Source of the DNA: Pseudocercospora fijiensis CIRAD86
Taxonomy: Eukaryota > Ascomycota > Dothideomycetes > Mycosphaerellales > Mycosphaerellaceae
NCBI RefSeq assembly: GCF_000340215.1
Contig: NW_006921533.1
Span: 6,820,500-6,884,499, forward strand
Direction: 5' to 3'
Length of the DNA stretch: 64,000 nt
The notes below the pieces were generated by a model. That model was not told where the DNA came from and did not search any database. It was given only the letters and a program-made list of their open reading frames with translations. Within the stretch, counting starts at the first letter, position 1, and each line of letters opens with the position of its first letter. A program made the position numbers and the translations under genes. Below are positions 32,178 through 42,772 of the stretch, one piece after another.

Positions 32178-32774
32178 CTAGAAGCCATGGACCTTAATGG
32201 TCTTGGCATCCAGCTCCAAACCCTCCTTCTTGTCGATCAAGAACTCCTGGACATCCTTGCGCTGGTCGCCCTGAAGCTGAATCACCTCGCCCATCTCCGA
32301 GTCGTTGACGATGGTGCCATTGCAGGACTTTAATCTTCTTTGCATTGAGGATCTTCTTCTGGTCGAATTTCTTCGGCAGGCCCTGGACGGTAGTCAAGGT
32401 CTTACGACCATTGCGTTCTGGAGGAACTCGAGTCAGAGGAGTCTTGGGTAGCGTTTCTCAGATGTTCGAACTTACGCTGGATACGGATGTGGATGTAGTT
32501 CTGGGACTGCTTGGCGTCGCCTCCGGTATCCTCATCGGCTTCGGCGAAGGGGTCTGTGTCACATGCGCGTCAGTCATGGTCGGTATGGAGAGCGTAGGCG
32601 GAGTGTGCACACGCCGGCACTGTCGCCGCTACCGGTATACAGCCAAGGCAGGTCGGCGACATGTTGCGCGGTGCACACGAGTCGAGGCGAGGGGTGTGCT
32701 TATCGCGCGAGGCTGAGCGTGTTGTCGGGCTTTGAGGCTCACTTACCGAAAGACTTGAGATTTTCAATCGACAT
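32178..32774 (-). CDS. SUI1: translation initiation factor eIF1 (SUI1), with local frameshift
   Basis: This is unmistakably eIF1. The exons are 32,747-32,774 (MSIENLKSF), 32,476-32,553 (DPFAEADEDTGG...YIHIRIQ) and 32,178-32,417, with introns 32,554-32,746 (193 nt, CTGAC branch) and 32,418-32,475. Exon 3 encodes RNGRKTLTTVQGLPKKFDQ, the SUI1 core, and ends GLELDAKTIKVHGF-stop. eIF1 binds the 40S P-site region and enforces start-codon selection. The coding length sums to 346 nt, one over a multiple of three. After KKIL the conserved basic stretch is replaced by odd sequence (+ strand about 32,324-32,350), and the protein resumes in another frame at CNGTIVNDSEMGEVIQL. Everything else is intact, so this is either a sequence error in an essential gene or a barely decayed duplicate. 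Confidence 0.85.
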
Positions 32775-33426
32775 ACGAGACTGCGTTGCCTTCTTGTCTG
32801 CTGTGTGGAGTAGTAAGAAGCGCTTGGTATGAAGGGATTGTCGTGGGTTTGGTGGTGGAGCGGAGAGTGTGGTGTGTGGTGTAATGTGCGTGGGTGTGGA
32901 AAGAGGGCGAACTCTCGAAGATGAGGGGCGGCTCAAATCACCTCCCGAAACCTTGCGTCAAGATGGGCAGCAACGACTTACTCTTCCAACTTGCATTCCA
33001 CTCTGGCCACTCCACTGCATCTTCCTTCTACTATTCGCCTACATTCTGGGAGCATTCATGAGTCAGTGTGCTCACCGTGTCCGATAATCGATTCAGCCTC
33101 TCACGCCGTGTCACATGCGACGAGACAGCTCTCAGCATGTCAACACCCCAAGCCGAAGTCACGTTCCAGACCTGCGCTTCGGAAGTTCTTAGTCACAAAA
33201 CAATACGTGCTTTGTCCTGCCTGGTCTGGTGGGCTTGCAGCGCCAAAATTGGGCCATTCACCTTTGTTCACTGCAAGTCCTTGTGAAGACGCTTTGTCCA
33301 TCGATGAGCATATATCACACGCGCTTCCCTCGCTCGACTCAAGTTCGCAACGTCAAAACACACACCCCCCAAAAACTCTCCATCCATACTAACACACCAC
33401 GAAAGTATTTGAATCCTTCACACAAC
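32775..33426. promoter_or_regulatory. divergent promoter region, eIF1 and secreted protein
   Basis: A 650-bp spacer between the start codons of eIF1 (minus) and the secreted-protein gene (plus). No further gene is supported. The last 100 bp are CA-rich leader sequence. Confidence 0.4.
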
Positions 33427-33843
33427 ATGCGATTCCACCTTACAACACTCCTTGCCGCCACAGCAGTGCTGTCGGCTCCTATCGAGCCTGAGGCCGAGCC
33501 AGTCTCCCTCATCGCTCGCGATGTCGTCGCCCCAAACCAGAGCACTTGCATTGCATACCGGGACGCTTTCCGCAACATCAACACGTCCGCATTCAAGGTC
33601 ACGATTGGCCGACCATACCTTGGTGGCGGTCGCTGTCCTGAACTCAAGGCCAAGGTCGGCAAGCATTTCGACGTCAAGGGACTCAAGTGCCGCGGCGCGA
33701 ATGGCAATAAGAACACCCTTATCATCATGACTTCAAACATGAAGGCCGGCAATCTTGCCAACGTCAACAATGCTCTTAAGGCCGCCTACCCAGAGATCAA
33801 CTTCTCATGCCCAACCAAGTCTTCGGCTCTCACAACTAAGTGA
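33427..33843 (+). CDS. small secreted protein, four cysteines
   Basis: A single exon of 138 aa. The signal peptide MRFHLTTLLAATAVLSAPIE is clear, with cleavage expected near residue 16-18. An acidic pro-like segment ends at about LIARDVV. The mature domain has four cysteines (41, 70, 88, 128), enough for two disulfides, and is basic (KLKAKVGKHFDVKGLKC). I chose the ATG at 33427 over the frame's first ATG at 33229 because only this one gives a signal peptide. No known domain is recognised. Size, secretion and cysteine content make it an effector-like candidate, which is an inference from features and not from homology. Confidence 0.75.
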   Translation: MRFHLTTLLAATAVLSAPIEPEAEPVSLIARDVVAPNQSTCIAYRDAFRNINTSAFKVTIGRPYLGGGRCPELKAKVGKHFDVKGLKCRGANGNKNTLIIMTSNMKAGNLANVNNALKAAYPEINFSCPTKSSALTTK

Positions 33844-34348
33844 AACAAAAAGGTAAGTCGTCTACCCTGGTGGTAGACTTTTGATATTCAAGTATTCCAG
33901 CGTCTCAAGCGTTCTCGCTGCCTCAGGTATGAAATTAAGCATTTTTACTACTACCACTCTCGAACAAGTTTTCACTCAGCCTCGCTAAACACTGGAAGAA
34001 AAAACTGAAGCTCTTGCATGACTATCAGAGCACAATATTTATGGAGTCGCTACTACGCGTCCACATTTTGAATTTTCGCACATGTCCTCAGTCCTCAGTC
34101 CTCAGCCTGTCCCCGGACAAGCAATATGCTGATGGGCTCCACACCTTCAAAAAGCTGTCCTCACGCGCAAGTTCTGGTTTGTATAAATTCTACAATGGCA
34201 GTAATCAGGTCTTCTCGCATCCAAGCAACAACATCCCTTTTCTCTACACAGGCTGGCTAGGATCGCGTCGGACCAGCAGAGCAACCTCTTCAGACCCCCA
34301 AACATCATCCAAGTCGGCTACGACCACATCTCGGCTTCATAAACCATC
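33844..34348. other. intergenic, no gene seen
   Basis: The 3' region of the secreted-protein gene and the promoter of the next gene. It includes a CCTCAGT triplication near 34,084-34,106 (TCCTCAGTCCTCAGTCCTCAG). Confidence 0.45.
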
Positions 34349-35299
34349 ATGTCAGACTACCAAACCTACCAGGCCAGGATGGCGGAGAAGGATCAGCTCA
34401 AAAATGAGATCTTAGCGGTAGAGGACTCGATGAGATCCATCTCCGCCAGCGACCGCGCACTAGAGTTCGAAGAAAACGGATTCCTAGACCGACTCCGAAA
34501 TAAGAGGAAGGTCCTTTGTGCAAAATACGACCTCTGCAACATCGAAGCCCTACTCGCCTGGTGCGCAGTCGGTGCCGCCAACGGAACACTCCCAGACCAA
34601 TATGCTACGAGCATCCCATCCTGGCAAGCCAGTCAAAGAGTTTACCAAGGCCGACTAGACTTCGCCCGAGCTCAACGTCAGCTTCTCATGGCGGCGACTA
34701 TGCCTCCCGTTCCTGAGGAGTTCACGGTCTATTCTGCTCGGCTTTTGGAAGCGACTTCTCAAGCAGGAGACGAGGTCGAGCAATCTACCTCGGACCCTTC
34801 TTCGTCGCACACGTTACGCGGCGAAAGCGATGAGACTGGCCATGACGGGGATGCTGGATCTGTTGTGCCTGAAGATTCGGACTCGTCTCACACATTGCGA
34901 GGTGATAGCGTAGCGCCCGGATCGGAATCTGGATATGACGCGAATGAGGAATCTGCTGGTGATGACGTTGGGGTTTCCTTGTCGAATGTGGAAGATGCTG
35001 GGGAGGATAAGGACGAGGAGATTGAGGAGGAAGAGGAAGAGGAAGAGGAGATTGAGGAGGGCGAGGGCGAGGGCGAGGAGGAAGATTCTAGGGAGGGTGA
35101 GGAGATTGAGGAGCACGAGCACGAGCACGAGCACGAGGAGGAAGATGACGAGGAGATGGAGGAAGATGATGAGAATGAGGATGAGGAGATGGAGGAGGAC
35201 GAGGACGAGGACGAGGAAGATGATGAGGAATACTCCAAGCCGTACAAACAGTGGAGGATGATCTACAATAACAGAGCTGGGGAGTTGCAGCGTTACTAG
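34349..35299 (+). CDS. hypothetical protein with very acidic C-terminus
   Basis: A single exon of 316 aa. Residues 1 to about 130 look folded and helical (MSDYQTYQARMAEKDQLKNE, FLDRLRNKRKVLCAKYDLCN). Residues about 140-215 are Ser/Asp-rich with two copies of an SSHTLRG-type motif (SSSHTLRGESDETG and SSHTLRGDSVAPG). About 215-300 is nearly pure Glu/Asp with a short His-Glu repeat (EHEHEHEHE). The protein ends in YKQWRMIYNNRAGELQRY. Such acidic tails occur in histone-binding and nucleolar proteins, but nothing here proves that role. I recognise no family. Confidence 0.65.
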   Translation: MSDYQTYQARMAEKDQLKNEILAVEDSMRSISASDRALEFEENGFLDRLRNKRKVLCAKYDLCNIEALLAWCAVGAANGTLPDQYATSIPSWQASQRVYQGRLDFARAQRQLLMAATMPPVPEEFTVYSARLLEATSQAGDEVEQSTSDPSSSHTLRGESDETGHDGDAGSVVPEDSDSSHTLRGDSVAPGSESGYDANEESAGDDVGVSLSNVEDAGEDKDEEIEEEEEEEEEIEEGEGEGEEEDSREGEEIEEHEHEHEHEEEDDEEMEEDDENEDEEMEEDEDEDEEDDEEYSKPYKQWRMIYNNRAGELQRY

Positions 35300-36284
35300 A
35301 CTTAAGAAGCTTGATAAGGTGTTGAATGGTTTTTGTGCTTTGAGCGAGAGAAAACTTCTCCGTTACTCATGATGATGATGATTCTTCAAGACCAACGCTC
35401 GACGTCTTTTCTCTTGCATCCTTCCCAAACCTCCTCATCAATGCCCCTAAACTCATAGAATACTCCTTCACCGGCGGCAAAATTTCCCCTCTCCCAATCA
35501 ACCTCCTTAAAGAATTCTACCAACTCCGTCCCATCCATCATTCTTATTAGTATAAATAACCTCACACAATTAGCTTAATCGACCAACATTATCGGCATGA
35601 ATAACAACAAAAAAAAGAAAAGATCAGGTATTCATCAAAGGATCAGCCATCTCAAAGTACATATCTTCTCTCTTAATACATTAAGTACGGGGGTGGTAAG
35701 TATCTAGAAGCTATAATATATGCCCTGCTCTCTCTGCCGTACTGTACTACATGCACTTCTTCTTCCTTTCTCGCTGAAGCTTCAAAGACAATGCAAGAAA
35801 ACAAAATCTCTCGCAGCCGCAGCCGTTCAGACATACATCCACCCTCATGCAAACTAAACCAGACACTGAAATAAAAAGATGCTTTCCGCTCGCTTCAGAG
35901 GTATCTCAACCAATGCCGCTCGCAAATATTCGAGCAGAAAAGTAAAAAGCGCGCCTCGCTATGCCAAGGAAATTCGAATGAGAGATAGATCCCTCCCGTC
36001 CTGCTGTTGCTGGCTGGCTGGCTGGCTCACTTATGCGTCTCTCCTTCTCTCCCTCCAATGCAAACGCCAACGCTACGAAATGAGTTTCGTGGTACGTATG
36101 TTCAGTTGAAAAGAATATCTCGACTTCCATCACAGCCTCTCACCATTTCCCACCAATGCACCATGTCTGTATCAGTCTCAATGGCGGGTGTTTTTGTACC
36201 CAATTGCAGGTCCCTGATAATCTCCTCCGTTGAGTCGGTGTTCTCGGGCGTCATTGGCTCTAGTGGCGCAGTGGACGCGGCATT
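35300..36284. other. intergenic, convergent 3' regions
   Basis: About 1 kb with no supported gene. Notable only are an AT-rich patch near 35,540-35,720 and a (CTGG)n run near 36,010-36,027. Confidence 0.45.
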
Positions 36285-38813
36285 CTATTCCGGTCCTGTC
36301 CGTCTCGAGCTTCTTTCTTCCTCTTCTTCCAGGACATCGCTCAGACGGGTAGGGTGATGATGTCTCGGAATATATTGCTGGTAGTTGTCGTATCCCTGTC
36401 CCGAATAGTCCGGCCCAGCACTCTCCTGAAAAGTCTCCATGGCTTGCGCGCTGGTAGCAGGTACGGAAGGAGCTTCGGGAATGGCACCGCCACCATATCT
36501 TGCTGCAAGTTCGCGTTCACGACGAACAGCTTCTTCGGTGTCAAAGTCGTCTTCACTCTCAATGCTGCGTACAGGACCACGTCGACGGAAGACTATTGGG
36601 CGACCTTGTTCATCGCGGCGAATGTTACCACCCGCATCGATGGCATATTCAGTGTCACCTTCGCTGAGCTCGGATTCGAGATAGGATCCAGGATCTGAAC
36701 GTACATCCTCTCGCCTTATTGGTGCTGTTTGTGCTGCAGGGACGGGCACATTCTGTGACGATGTCTGTGATGAATGTAGTGACGTTCCTGGACCGGCATG
36801 CTGGTAGAAGCGTTCAGGATCTGCACCTGCGATCTGCGCGGCCAAGGCTGCGGCACCGCCACGCTGTTGGCTTGGTGAAGCTTGTTCTTGATATGTAGCA
36901 GGTATCGCGGTTGACGTTGTTGCTTGTGATGTCGGTGTTGTTCCATGTGGGTAGTACGTGCCCTGCGCAAGACTTTGATGCAGTGGTGGTGGGTGTCGTC
37001 CGCTATCCGTGAACGGATCGGTGTTGGATGGTGAGGGACCTTCCTCACGATAGTACTCTCTCCCATCGTCAGGGCTTGCAAGTCCTGCAGCTCCTGCTAG
37101 GCCAGCACTTCCATATCCTTGCCCATCCCGGGTGACTGGCCTTGCTCCTTGACTTGCACTGCCTGTCCGACTGGGTTGACCAAAGTACGGCACCACTTGG
37201 ACTCCGCTAACCAAAGTGACTCTACCCTCTTTCAGGCTTTGAGCGGTATCCAAAGATTCCTGATTTCTCCTGCCTAACTCTTCCCAAGCACGGCGAGCTT
37301 CATCTTTCGAAATCATGAGCTCACGCCTCATTTCAGCAACCTCTCGCTTTGCATTCTCGATGGCAAGATTGGCATCAGCTTGAGTTCGTGTAGACTCTTC
37401 TCGCGACTGGCGTTCGATCTTGAGTTGTCTCTCCAGACCCGCCTGAATCTCGCGATTGCGCTCATTGTCGGCTCGTGTCTCGAAGAACCATCGCTGAAAT
37501 TTACGCTCGCTACTAGCTCGTAATCGTTGAAGCTCGACGACGGCGTGGAAGAGGTTTGCTCCAGCAGCGGACAGGTCGGTAATCTGCCTGTTCAGGGTTG
37601 AGGCGTTAGGCACCGCTTCACGTATCTCCTCCGTATTCTGTTCGAGCTTGTGCAACCAGTAGGATGTCAGACCTTCCCAGTGTGACGACAAGGTCTCCCA
37701 TCTCTCAAACGCGTGAGGAAATGAGGATGATTGAGCACCGCGCTGTGATCCCTCTCCCACAGTCGAAGCAGCAGCACCAGCCGATCCAGCATGTGCGCCA
37801 GCCGATGCGGCAGGAGCAGGTTGGCGAGGTCCTGCCTGGCTGCTCTGTGTTCGACGTGAAGCACCGGCTGTAGCTGCAGCTGGTTGTGAAGGGCCGGCCT
37901 GCGGTATGCTGGAGCCTCTCGTCCTGTTGGGCGGCGGTTCCGAAGTTGTTCTACCCGTCGGTTCGCCAAGAACATTGGTGCCTGCAACCTCGCCAGCGAT
38001 GCGACTACTCCTTCGCTCCGCTTGACCGGGGTCGAATTGGCCTTCTGCAGCTCTCACATCCGGGCTGTATTGACTTGAGGTGTTGGAGAATCTCGGCGCG
38101 GCTCCAGGCATTGTGGCAGCTCTCCGCTCAGCACTTCTTCGTCTCTCCTCAGCTACCCGTTGCTGTTCCTCTACCCGTTGCTGCTCTTGCCGTCTTGCTT
38201 CTCGTGCATTGCGATCTCTCATCACATCACGCGGAGTCCTAATCGGCGTGCTGCTGGAACCAGACACTGGCACAGGTCCTCCTGTTCGTGCTCCGCCATT
38301 GGATGCTCGGGCAGTGCTGCCACCGCCGAGATCTGACATCTGAGCGTTCTCCTCAATCTCGTCGGCGGTGAAGGGGTTTGGCTTACGAATGGCCTCTTCT
38401 AGCGCATACAAGATGGCAGAATGTGTTCGCTTAGAGATTCGAAGTGCTGGATGAGGTGCTGAGGTGGCAAAGTGTGCACTAGTCGCTCGCCGATGATGAA
38501 TTGGCCGTGGTGGCGACGATGCTGCACGTGGTGGAGGCGAAGGCTCTGGACGTGTTGGTGAGTCTGCGCGACGATCGGGAGGGCCGACAGAGGTCGATCG
38601 CAGACGAGATGGCGTGAAATCGTCAAATCTTGGTGCACGGCGGAGACTGCGACTGCCGACGCTGCCACTGCTGGAAGAAGGTCGCGAGAGGTCTGCAAGT
38701 TGTGTGCGGAGGTGTGCCTGAGCCTGCTCCTGGCGCTGTATTAATGAGGTCGTATAGCGTTGTTCGTGGGTCTCGTTTCGGTCGTTAGCACTGCCGTGGA
38801 TTGGGAGCGACAC
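36285..38813 (-). CDS. fungal coiled-coil protein of unknown function
   Basis: A single exon of 842 aa. A Ser/Pro/Arg-rich N-terminus leads to a compact conserved-looking segment, RISKRTHSAILYALEEAIR, then NPFTADEIEENAQMSDL (residues 125-162), which I believe recurs in filamentous fungi but cannot name. An Arg/Glu/Gln-rich helix lies at about 200-235 and a long predicted coiled coil at about 425-535 (LQRLRASSERKFQRWFFE ... ENAKREVAEMRRELMISKD). The C-terminal third is disordered, with an acidic stretch around SEDDFDTEEAVRRE. There is no signal peptide or membrane segment, so it is probably a cytoplasmic or nuclear structural protein. A GTAAGT on the minus strand near 39,412-39,417 may belong to a 5' UTR intron. 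Confidence 0.75.
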   Translation of the reverse strand: MSLPIHGSANDRNETHEQRYTTSLIQRQEQAQAHLRTQLADLSRPSSSSGSVGSRSLRRAPRFDDFTPSRLRSTSVGPPDRRADSPTRPEPSPPPRAASSPPRPIHHRRATSAHFATSAPHPALRISKRTHSAILYALEEAIRKPNPFTADEIEENAQMSDLGGGSTARASNGGARTGGPVPVSGSSSTPIRTPRDVMRDRNAREARRQEQQRVEEQQRVAEERRRSAERRAATMPGAAPRFSNTSSQYSPDVRAAEGQFDPGQAERRSSRIAGEVAGTNVLGEPTGRTTSEPPPNRTRGSSIPQAGPSQPAAATAGASRRTQSSQAGPRQPAPAASAGAHAGSAGAAASTVGEGSQRGAQSSSFPHAFERWETLSSHWEGLTSYWLHKLEQNTEEIREAVPNASTLNRQITDLSAAGANLFHAVVELQRLRASSERKFQRWFFETRADNERNREIQAGLERQLKIERQSREESTRTQADANLAIENAKREVAEMRRELMISKDEARRAWEELGRRNQESLDTAQSLKEGRVTLVSGVQVVPYFGQPSRTGSASQGARPVTRDGQGYGSAGLAGAAGLASPDDGREYYREEGPSPSNTDPFTDSGRHPPPLHQSLAQGTYYPHGTTPTSQATTSTAIPATYQEQASPSQQRGGAAALAAQIAGADPERFYQHAGPGTSLHSSQTSSQNVPVPAAQTAPIRREDVRSDPGSYLESELSEGDTEYAIDAGGNIRRDEQGRPIVFRRRGPVRSIESEDDFDTEEAVRRERELAARYGGGAIPEAPSVPATSAQAMETFQESAGPDYSGQGYDNYQQYIPRHHHPTRLSDVLEEEEERSSRRTGPE

Positions 38814-38900
38814 GGCTGCTGTGCGTGCGAGCAGTCCCGGCGAGCGCTATCGTGGTGTGCAGCAGCACGCAAAAAGTGTTTCTGCGTGGTCGCGCAGTGC

Positions 38901-38961
38901 CAATGGCAATGGCAATGGCAATGGCAATGGCAATGGCAATGGCAATGGCAATGGCAATGGC
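38901..38961. repeat. (GGCAAT)n tandem repeat, about 10 copies
   Basis: A hexanucleotide repeat covering about 60 bp, roughly 90 bp upstream of the start codon of the minus-strand coiled-coil gene, so in its promoter or 5' leader. Confidence 0.92.
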
Positions 38962-39682
38962 TCGGTGCAAGTGCAGTGCAGCCCGGTCAGGCTGGTGGTC
39001 GCGAGACCGGGGGTTGGTGGAGATCAACAGCTACAGCTGGTTGCCGATGATGTCGCGGGAGTGGTCGCTCGGAGCTCTGCTTTGCGACAACTCAATTGTA
39101 AGCCGATCGCAGCTTCCCTTGTAGTAGACTGGAATGTGGGTGGCAGTGGTAGCGACAGGAGGAGTGAAGACAGAGCCATCGTTCGCTGGGACAAGGGGGA
39201 AACACGCGATCGCGTTTTGTGAAAGTGGCAGGGAAGGGTGAATTGGTGGATTTGGCGAGGCTGGGACTCGGAGTTGGAGCGAATGATGACGAGAATTCGA
39301 ATGGCTGGGCCGGCGGAGCTGCATTCAAAGCTTCGACCGCGCCAGTGCTGATGCTCACACGTCCATTTGCGACAGCCAAGGCGAGCGAAACGAAGGATGG
39401 CAATTGAAATGATCACTTACCTGCTATTCTTGTTTGCCGCGCAGCAGCAGCAGTAGTCGGGCCGTGCTGGAGGTTGGGTGTGATGCAGTATGCGCTGGCA
39501 GTCGCCCGACCGCTTGTGGCTGTTTGCGCTGCAATCGCTGGCCAAGCGGCACGCTCGAGCGACGAGCTGTTCGTCGACGATGATCACAGTGGTGACGCTC
39601 TCTCCGAGTACCTGGCACCGTGCGATCGGGCCGTAGATCCAAACAGTAGTGTGAAGGGAGGTCGACGGTCGGCGGGAGGCGT

Positions 39683-39720
39683 TGGCGTGGGCGTGGGTGT
39701 GGGCGTGGGCGTGGGCGGGA
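39683..39720. repeat. (GTGGGC)n imperfect tandem repeat
   Basis: About six copies of GTGGGC with one variant copy (GTGGGT), in non-coding sequence. Confidence 0.8.
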
Positions 39721-41836
39721 GAGTGGTGGTATATGAGCCTCACCATCGTCGCATCACCGTCGCTGCTTCCCGGATGTAGGAGGTCGCTGTCGCTGAGTGG
39801 GCGCGCGAGGAGCCTCGTGCTGTGCCGGCCGTGCGACTCCAGAGTCCAATGCCCTCCAGCTGAGTTGCCTGCCTTGCCTTGCCTCGTGCTGCTGGCGACA
39901 GTCGCGTGCAATTGGCCGTACGTCTGTCCCCAAAACCTGCCTTGCAGACGCACAAAATCGATGGCGAACCGAGCAGGAAATGCATGCAACGCACGTCAGT
40001 CGGTAGGCGGCGTGCATTTTGTTGCAAGTCGCCCATAGTGCGCTCTTGTGCCAACGCAGCACGCGAACTCCGCGAGTCACCCCGGCCTGGTCCATGTCCC
40101 TGCCGTCTCTCGCGGCCGCCGGCAAGGGAGACGCTTCCGCCGGGAGATTGAATGATGATGAATTGATGCCCATCCCCATCCCCCCTTCTCGTCAGCAATA
40201 GGAGGATGATGGTTGTTTAGGTTCGAGAGGAAGACGGGGTTGTGGGAGAGAGAAAGAATGTGAGTTGGGCATACTCCTGTCTTTCTACACCACCCGAAGA
40301 GCTTGCACGCGCGCTGTCTCGGCCTTTCGCTGGGAGAGAGGGAGAGCAGTGTGTGGCCGGCGAATGAGCTGCCCAAGAGCTCTCCTTGCGACTGACATGG
40401 AGGTGGGACAGCTTCGCACGCGGAACGGCTCATCATCTCTCCATCTCGCAGTGTTGGTAGCTGCCATCTACCACTCTTGGACATGTTCGGATTTCCGCTG
40501 CTGCAAACGCCCATTCCGTACCAATCTGTTCGCCGCTGATCAGGAGGCTTTCTGCTGCGGCTTCATGCACATGACAGCTGCACAACATCTCGCCTACCAT
40601 TTCGTCCGAGAAATGCCCTTTCAGGGAAGCAGCACGTACACCCCCAAAAGTCTCAATAATGCATTTGGCTATTACAGACGCCATGGGTCTGTGGTCGCAA
40701 CAGCAACCCGCTCTTCATGGAACAGCCGGTATTCAGCCCTGTGGAACACTGAACGCGAGCACCAATAATCCCATATCCAGGAACGCAAGTCTGCGTGAAC
40801 GCCACCAATATTGAGAGACCACAGCAATACACAGCAATCGTTGAAAGTACCAGCGTCACACCCAAGGACTACAACAAATCACCGAAGGAGCCCAACCTTC
40901 GTAAGAGAAAAGTGCCGCTTCGCCTTCGCCTTTTCAGGAACAGGCGCGGAGCCTCTTCAGCCTTTCCAATGGTCCCTGCCACTATCGAAAAGCTTCGCAC
41001 ACCCCACGCGACTTTTCGTGTCGCCTTTGACTTCAGCATGTCGTGATCCGTGCGCTGCCGCGGCGTTGTATTTTCTCGCGACTGCTGTCATGAAGAAGCG
41101 CGACAAGATGATGTATAGATCGTTGTGAATAGAGGTGTTTTGCAACTCGGAGAGTCGAAGTTCTCTAGGTTTTTTAACTGCACTGTCAACAGGGAAGAGA
41201 CCTACGAGACTAAACTAAGGTTAGTTAAAATGGCTTCCCTTTTGAGTCTTGAAGAAGGCGCTCTACCTCTAGAGCGCCCTTCGCAACTAAAAGAGGAAAT
41301 CCAGGCATAAAATGCTATACAAAGTCGTGCCCTTGTCTTGAAGTAGATATAGTAACGAGGATGCTCGGGACCACGATACTAACAATCTCTAGTAACCGCT
41401 TGACATAATTCAGTACCAAGTCATCCAGATCCGGTTAAAGGATCCACCTATTGAGGTTGCAAAGTGGTTGCAAAACACCTCTAATACAGGAAACTGCCCC
41501 GAAGATTGCTGCATTGGCTTTGCTATAGCGAGCAAGCCAATCACCTCGAAGAGTCGAATCCATGGCGAGTTGCTACCTGACCGTATCCACGACGTGCTTA
41601 GCACAACTTTTCCACAATAATCTGAGAATCACACGCATAGCGCAATGATGTGATGCCAAGTTAGCAAAAGACGTATACACGCGATCGAATGTCAGTTTGA
41701 CAATCAACGAAGCCAGCATCCATAAAACCTGCCACGTAGGTCTTAATAAACATACCATCTCCCTCTCTTCCATTCCTCTCATACCACACGACAACCCGGA
41801 CATCCCCATCCGCTCCTTCTTCAACAACTACGCAAG

Positions 41837-42389
41837 ATGTATCCAACCCACACTCAACTCCACAACCTCTTTACCCTCCTAACCGAAGACCGCTCAGCCT
41901 TCTTCTCCCACGTCTCACCCGGCGTATCCTGGACAATAATGGGAACCCACCATTGTGCAGGCCACTACACATCCAAGCAGGAGGTCCAAGCCAAAGTCTG
42001 GGAAAGACTCGAGAAAGCGATGAAACCTCCAGGTATAAAACTCGCAGTCAGGAATGTTATAAGTGGAGGAGAAGAGAGTCCGTGGTGTACGGTTGAAATG
42101 GTGGCGAAGGGGAGTGGGATTAATGGTAAGAGGCAGATTTTATATTTATACACTTACGAGAGAATGGAGTCTGGTGGCTAAACACACGTCGACAGGCTTC
42201 AACTTCGAGAATTGTTATGCTTGGTGCTGTCGTTTTGACGAAGAAGGTATGATTGTGGAAGTGAGGTCGTACTTGGATTCTGCCATGGTGAGGGATGCTT
42301 TGGTTTTGCTGGATAGGTTTGGGGAGAAGTATGAAGTCAACAAGAGGGCGGAAGTGCCTGATGTCTTGAACAAGGAGTCGGCTTGTTAA
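41837..42389 (+). CDS. NTF2/SnoaL-like domain protein
   Basis: Two exons, 41837..42125 and 42196..42389, giving 160 aa starting MYPTHTQLHNLFTLLTED. The 70-nt intron has donor GTAAGA, branch CTAAAC and acceptor GACAG, and splicing joins GIN to GFNFENCYAWCCRFD in frame. The product follows the NTF2-like cone-fold layout: an N-terminal helix, FFSHVSPGVSWTIMGTHHCAG, a middle strand block, then the end strands FDEEGMIVEVRSYLDSAMV typical of SnoaL-like proteins. The fold serves as a small-molecule pocket or catalytic cyclase/isomerase/dehydratase, and the substrate here is unknown. Reading through the intron would stop after 114 codons. Confidence 0.8.
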
Positions 42390-42772
42390 ATCTGGTCAGC
42401 TTCACTATGCTCTACGGCACCTTTCGATCCAGTAGTCAGGCGTTCCGTAGATAATTCCAGCCAGTGCTCTCAGCTTGATATCGTCTACTCCGAATTGCAA
42501 GGTGACAGGTGCTTCCACTGGAGACTCTTGTTCCAGAATGGTAGCTATTGCCGCAGTCCGGAATTGACAGACGACAGATCATGCGTCCAAATGCCGCAAG
42601 ACCGATCTCAGACGTAACCAGTCTGCAAACTTCCCAGCATTCATGTGTTGAAGGTCTTTTGAAGATGCCCCTTTCACGCCACCGATAACTGTGCACAGCG
42701 ACTCAAAGAGCAGTCTTCGTTGCTCGCAGAGTGGAGTATCTTTCAGAGGAGAGAATTATGTTGTCAGAGTGA
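42390..42772. other. intergenic, convergent 3' regions
   Basis: Nothing is seen beyond presumptive 3' UTRs of two convergent genes. Confidence 0.45.

Larger units (their letters stand above)
38814..41836. other. 3-kb gene-poor stretch with repeats
   Basis: No convincing gene lies on either strand; the many overlapping frames are shadows of GC-rich repeat-containing sequence. The first part is probably the promoter and leader of the minus-strand coiled-coil gene. Around 41,130-41,410 the composition shifts toward AT, and a perfect hairpin GCGCTCT-ACCTCT-AGAGCGC sits at about 41,251-41,270. This may be an old mobile-element remnant. Confidence 0.45.

Noticed and set aside
34888..35247. Poly-Ser minus-strand frame
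   Set aside because: Antisense shadow of the Asp/Glu-rich tail of the plus-strand gene.
38901..38961. CRISPR-like or other functional array
   Set aside because: A simple hexanucleotide microsatellite without spacers, in a eukaryotic genome.
40265..40768. 167-codon plus-strand frame
   Set aside because: No domain, signal peptide or coding-like composition, and overlapping frames on both strands are equally open.
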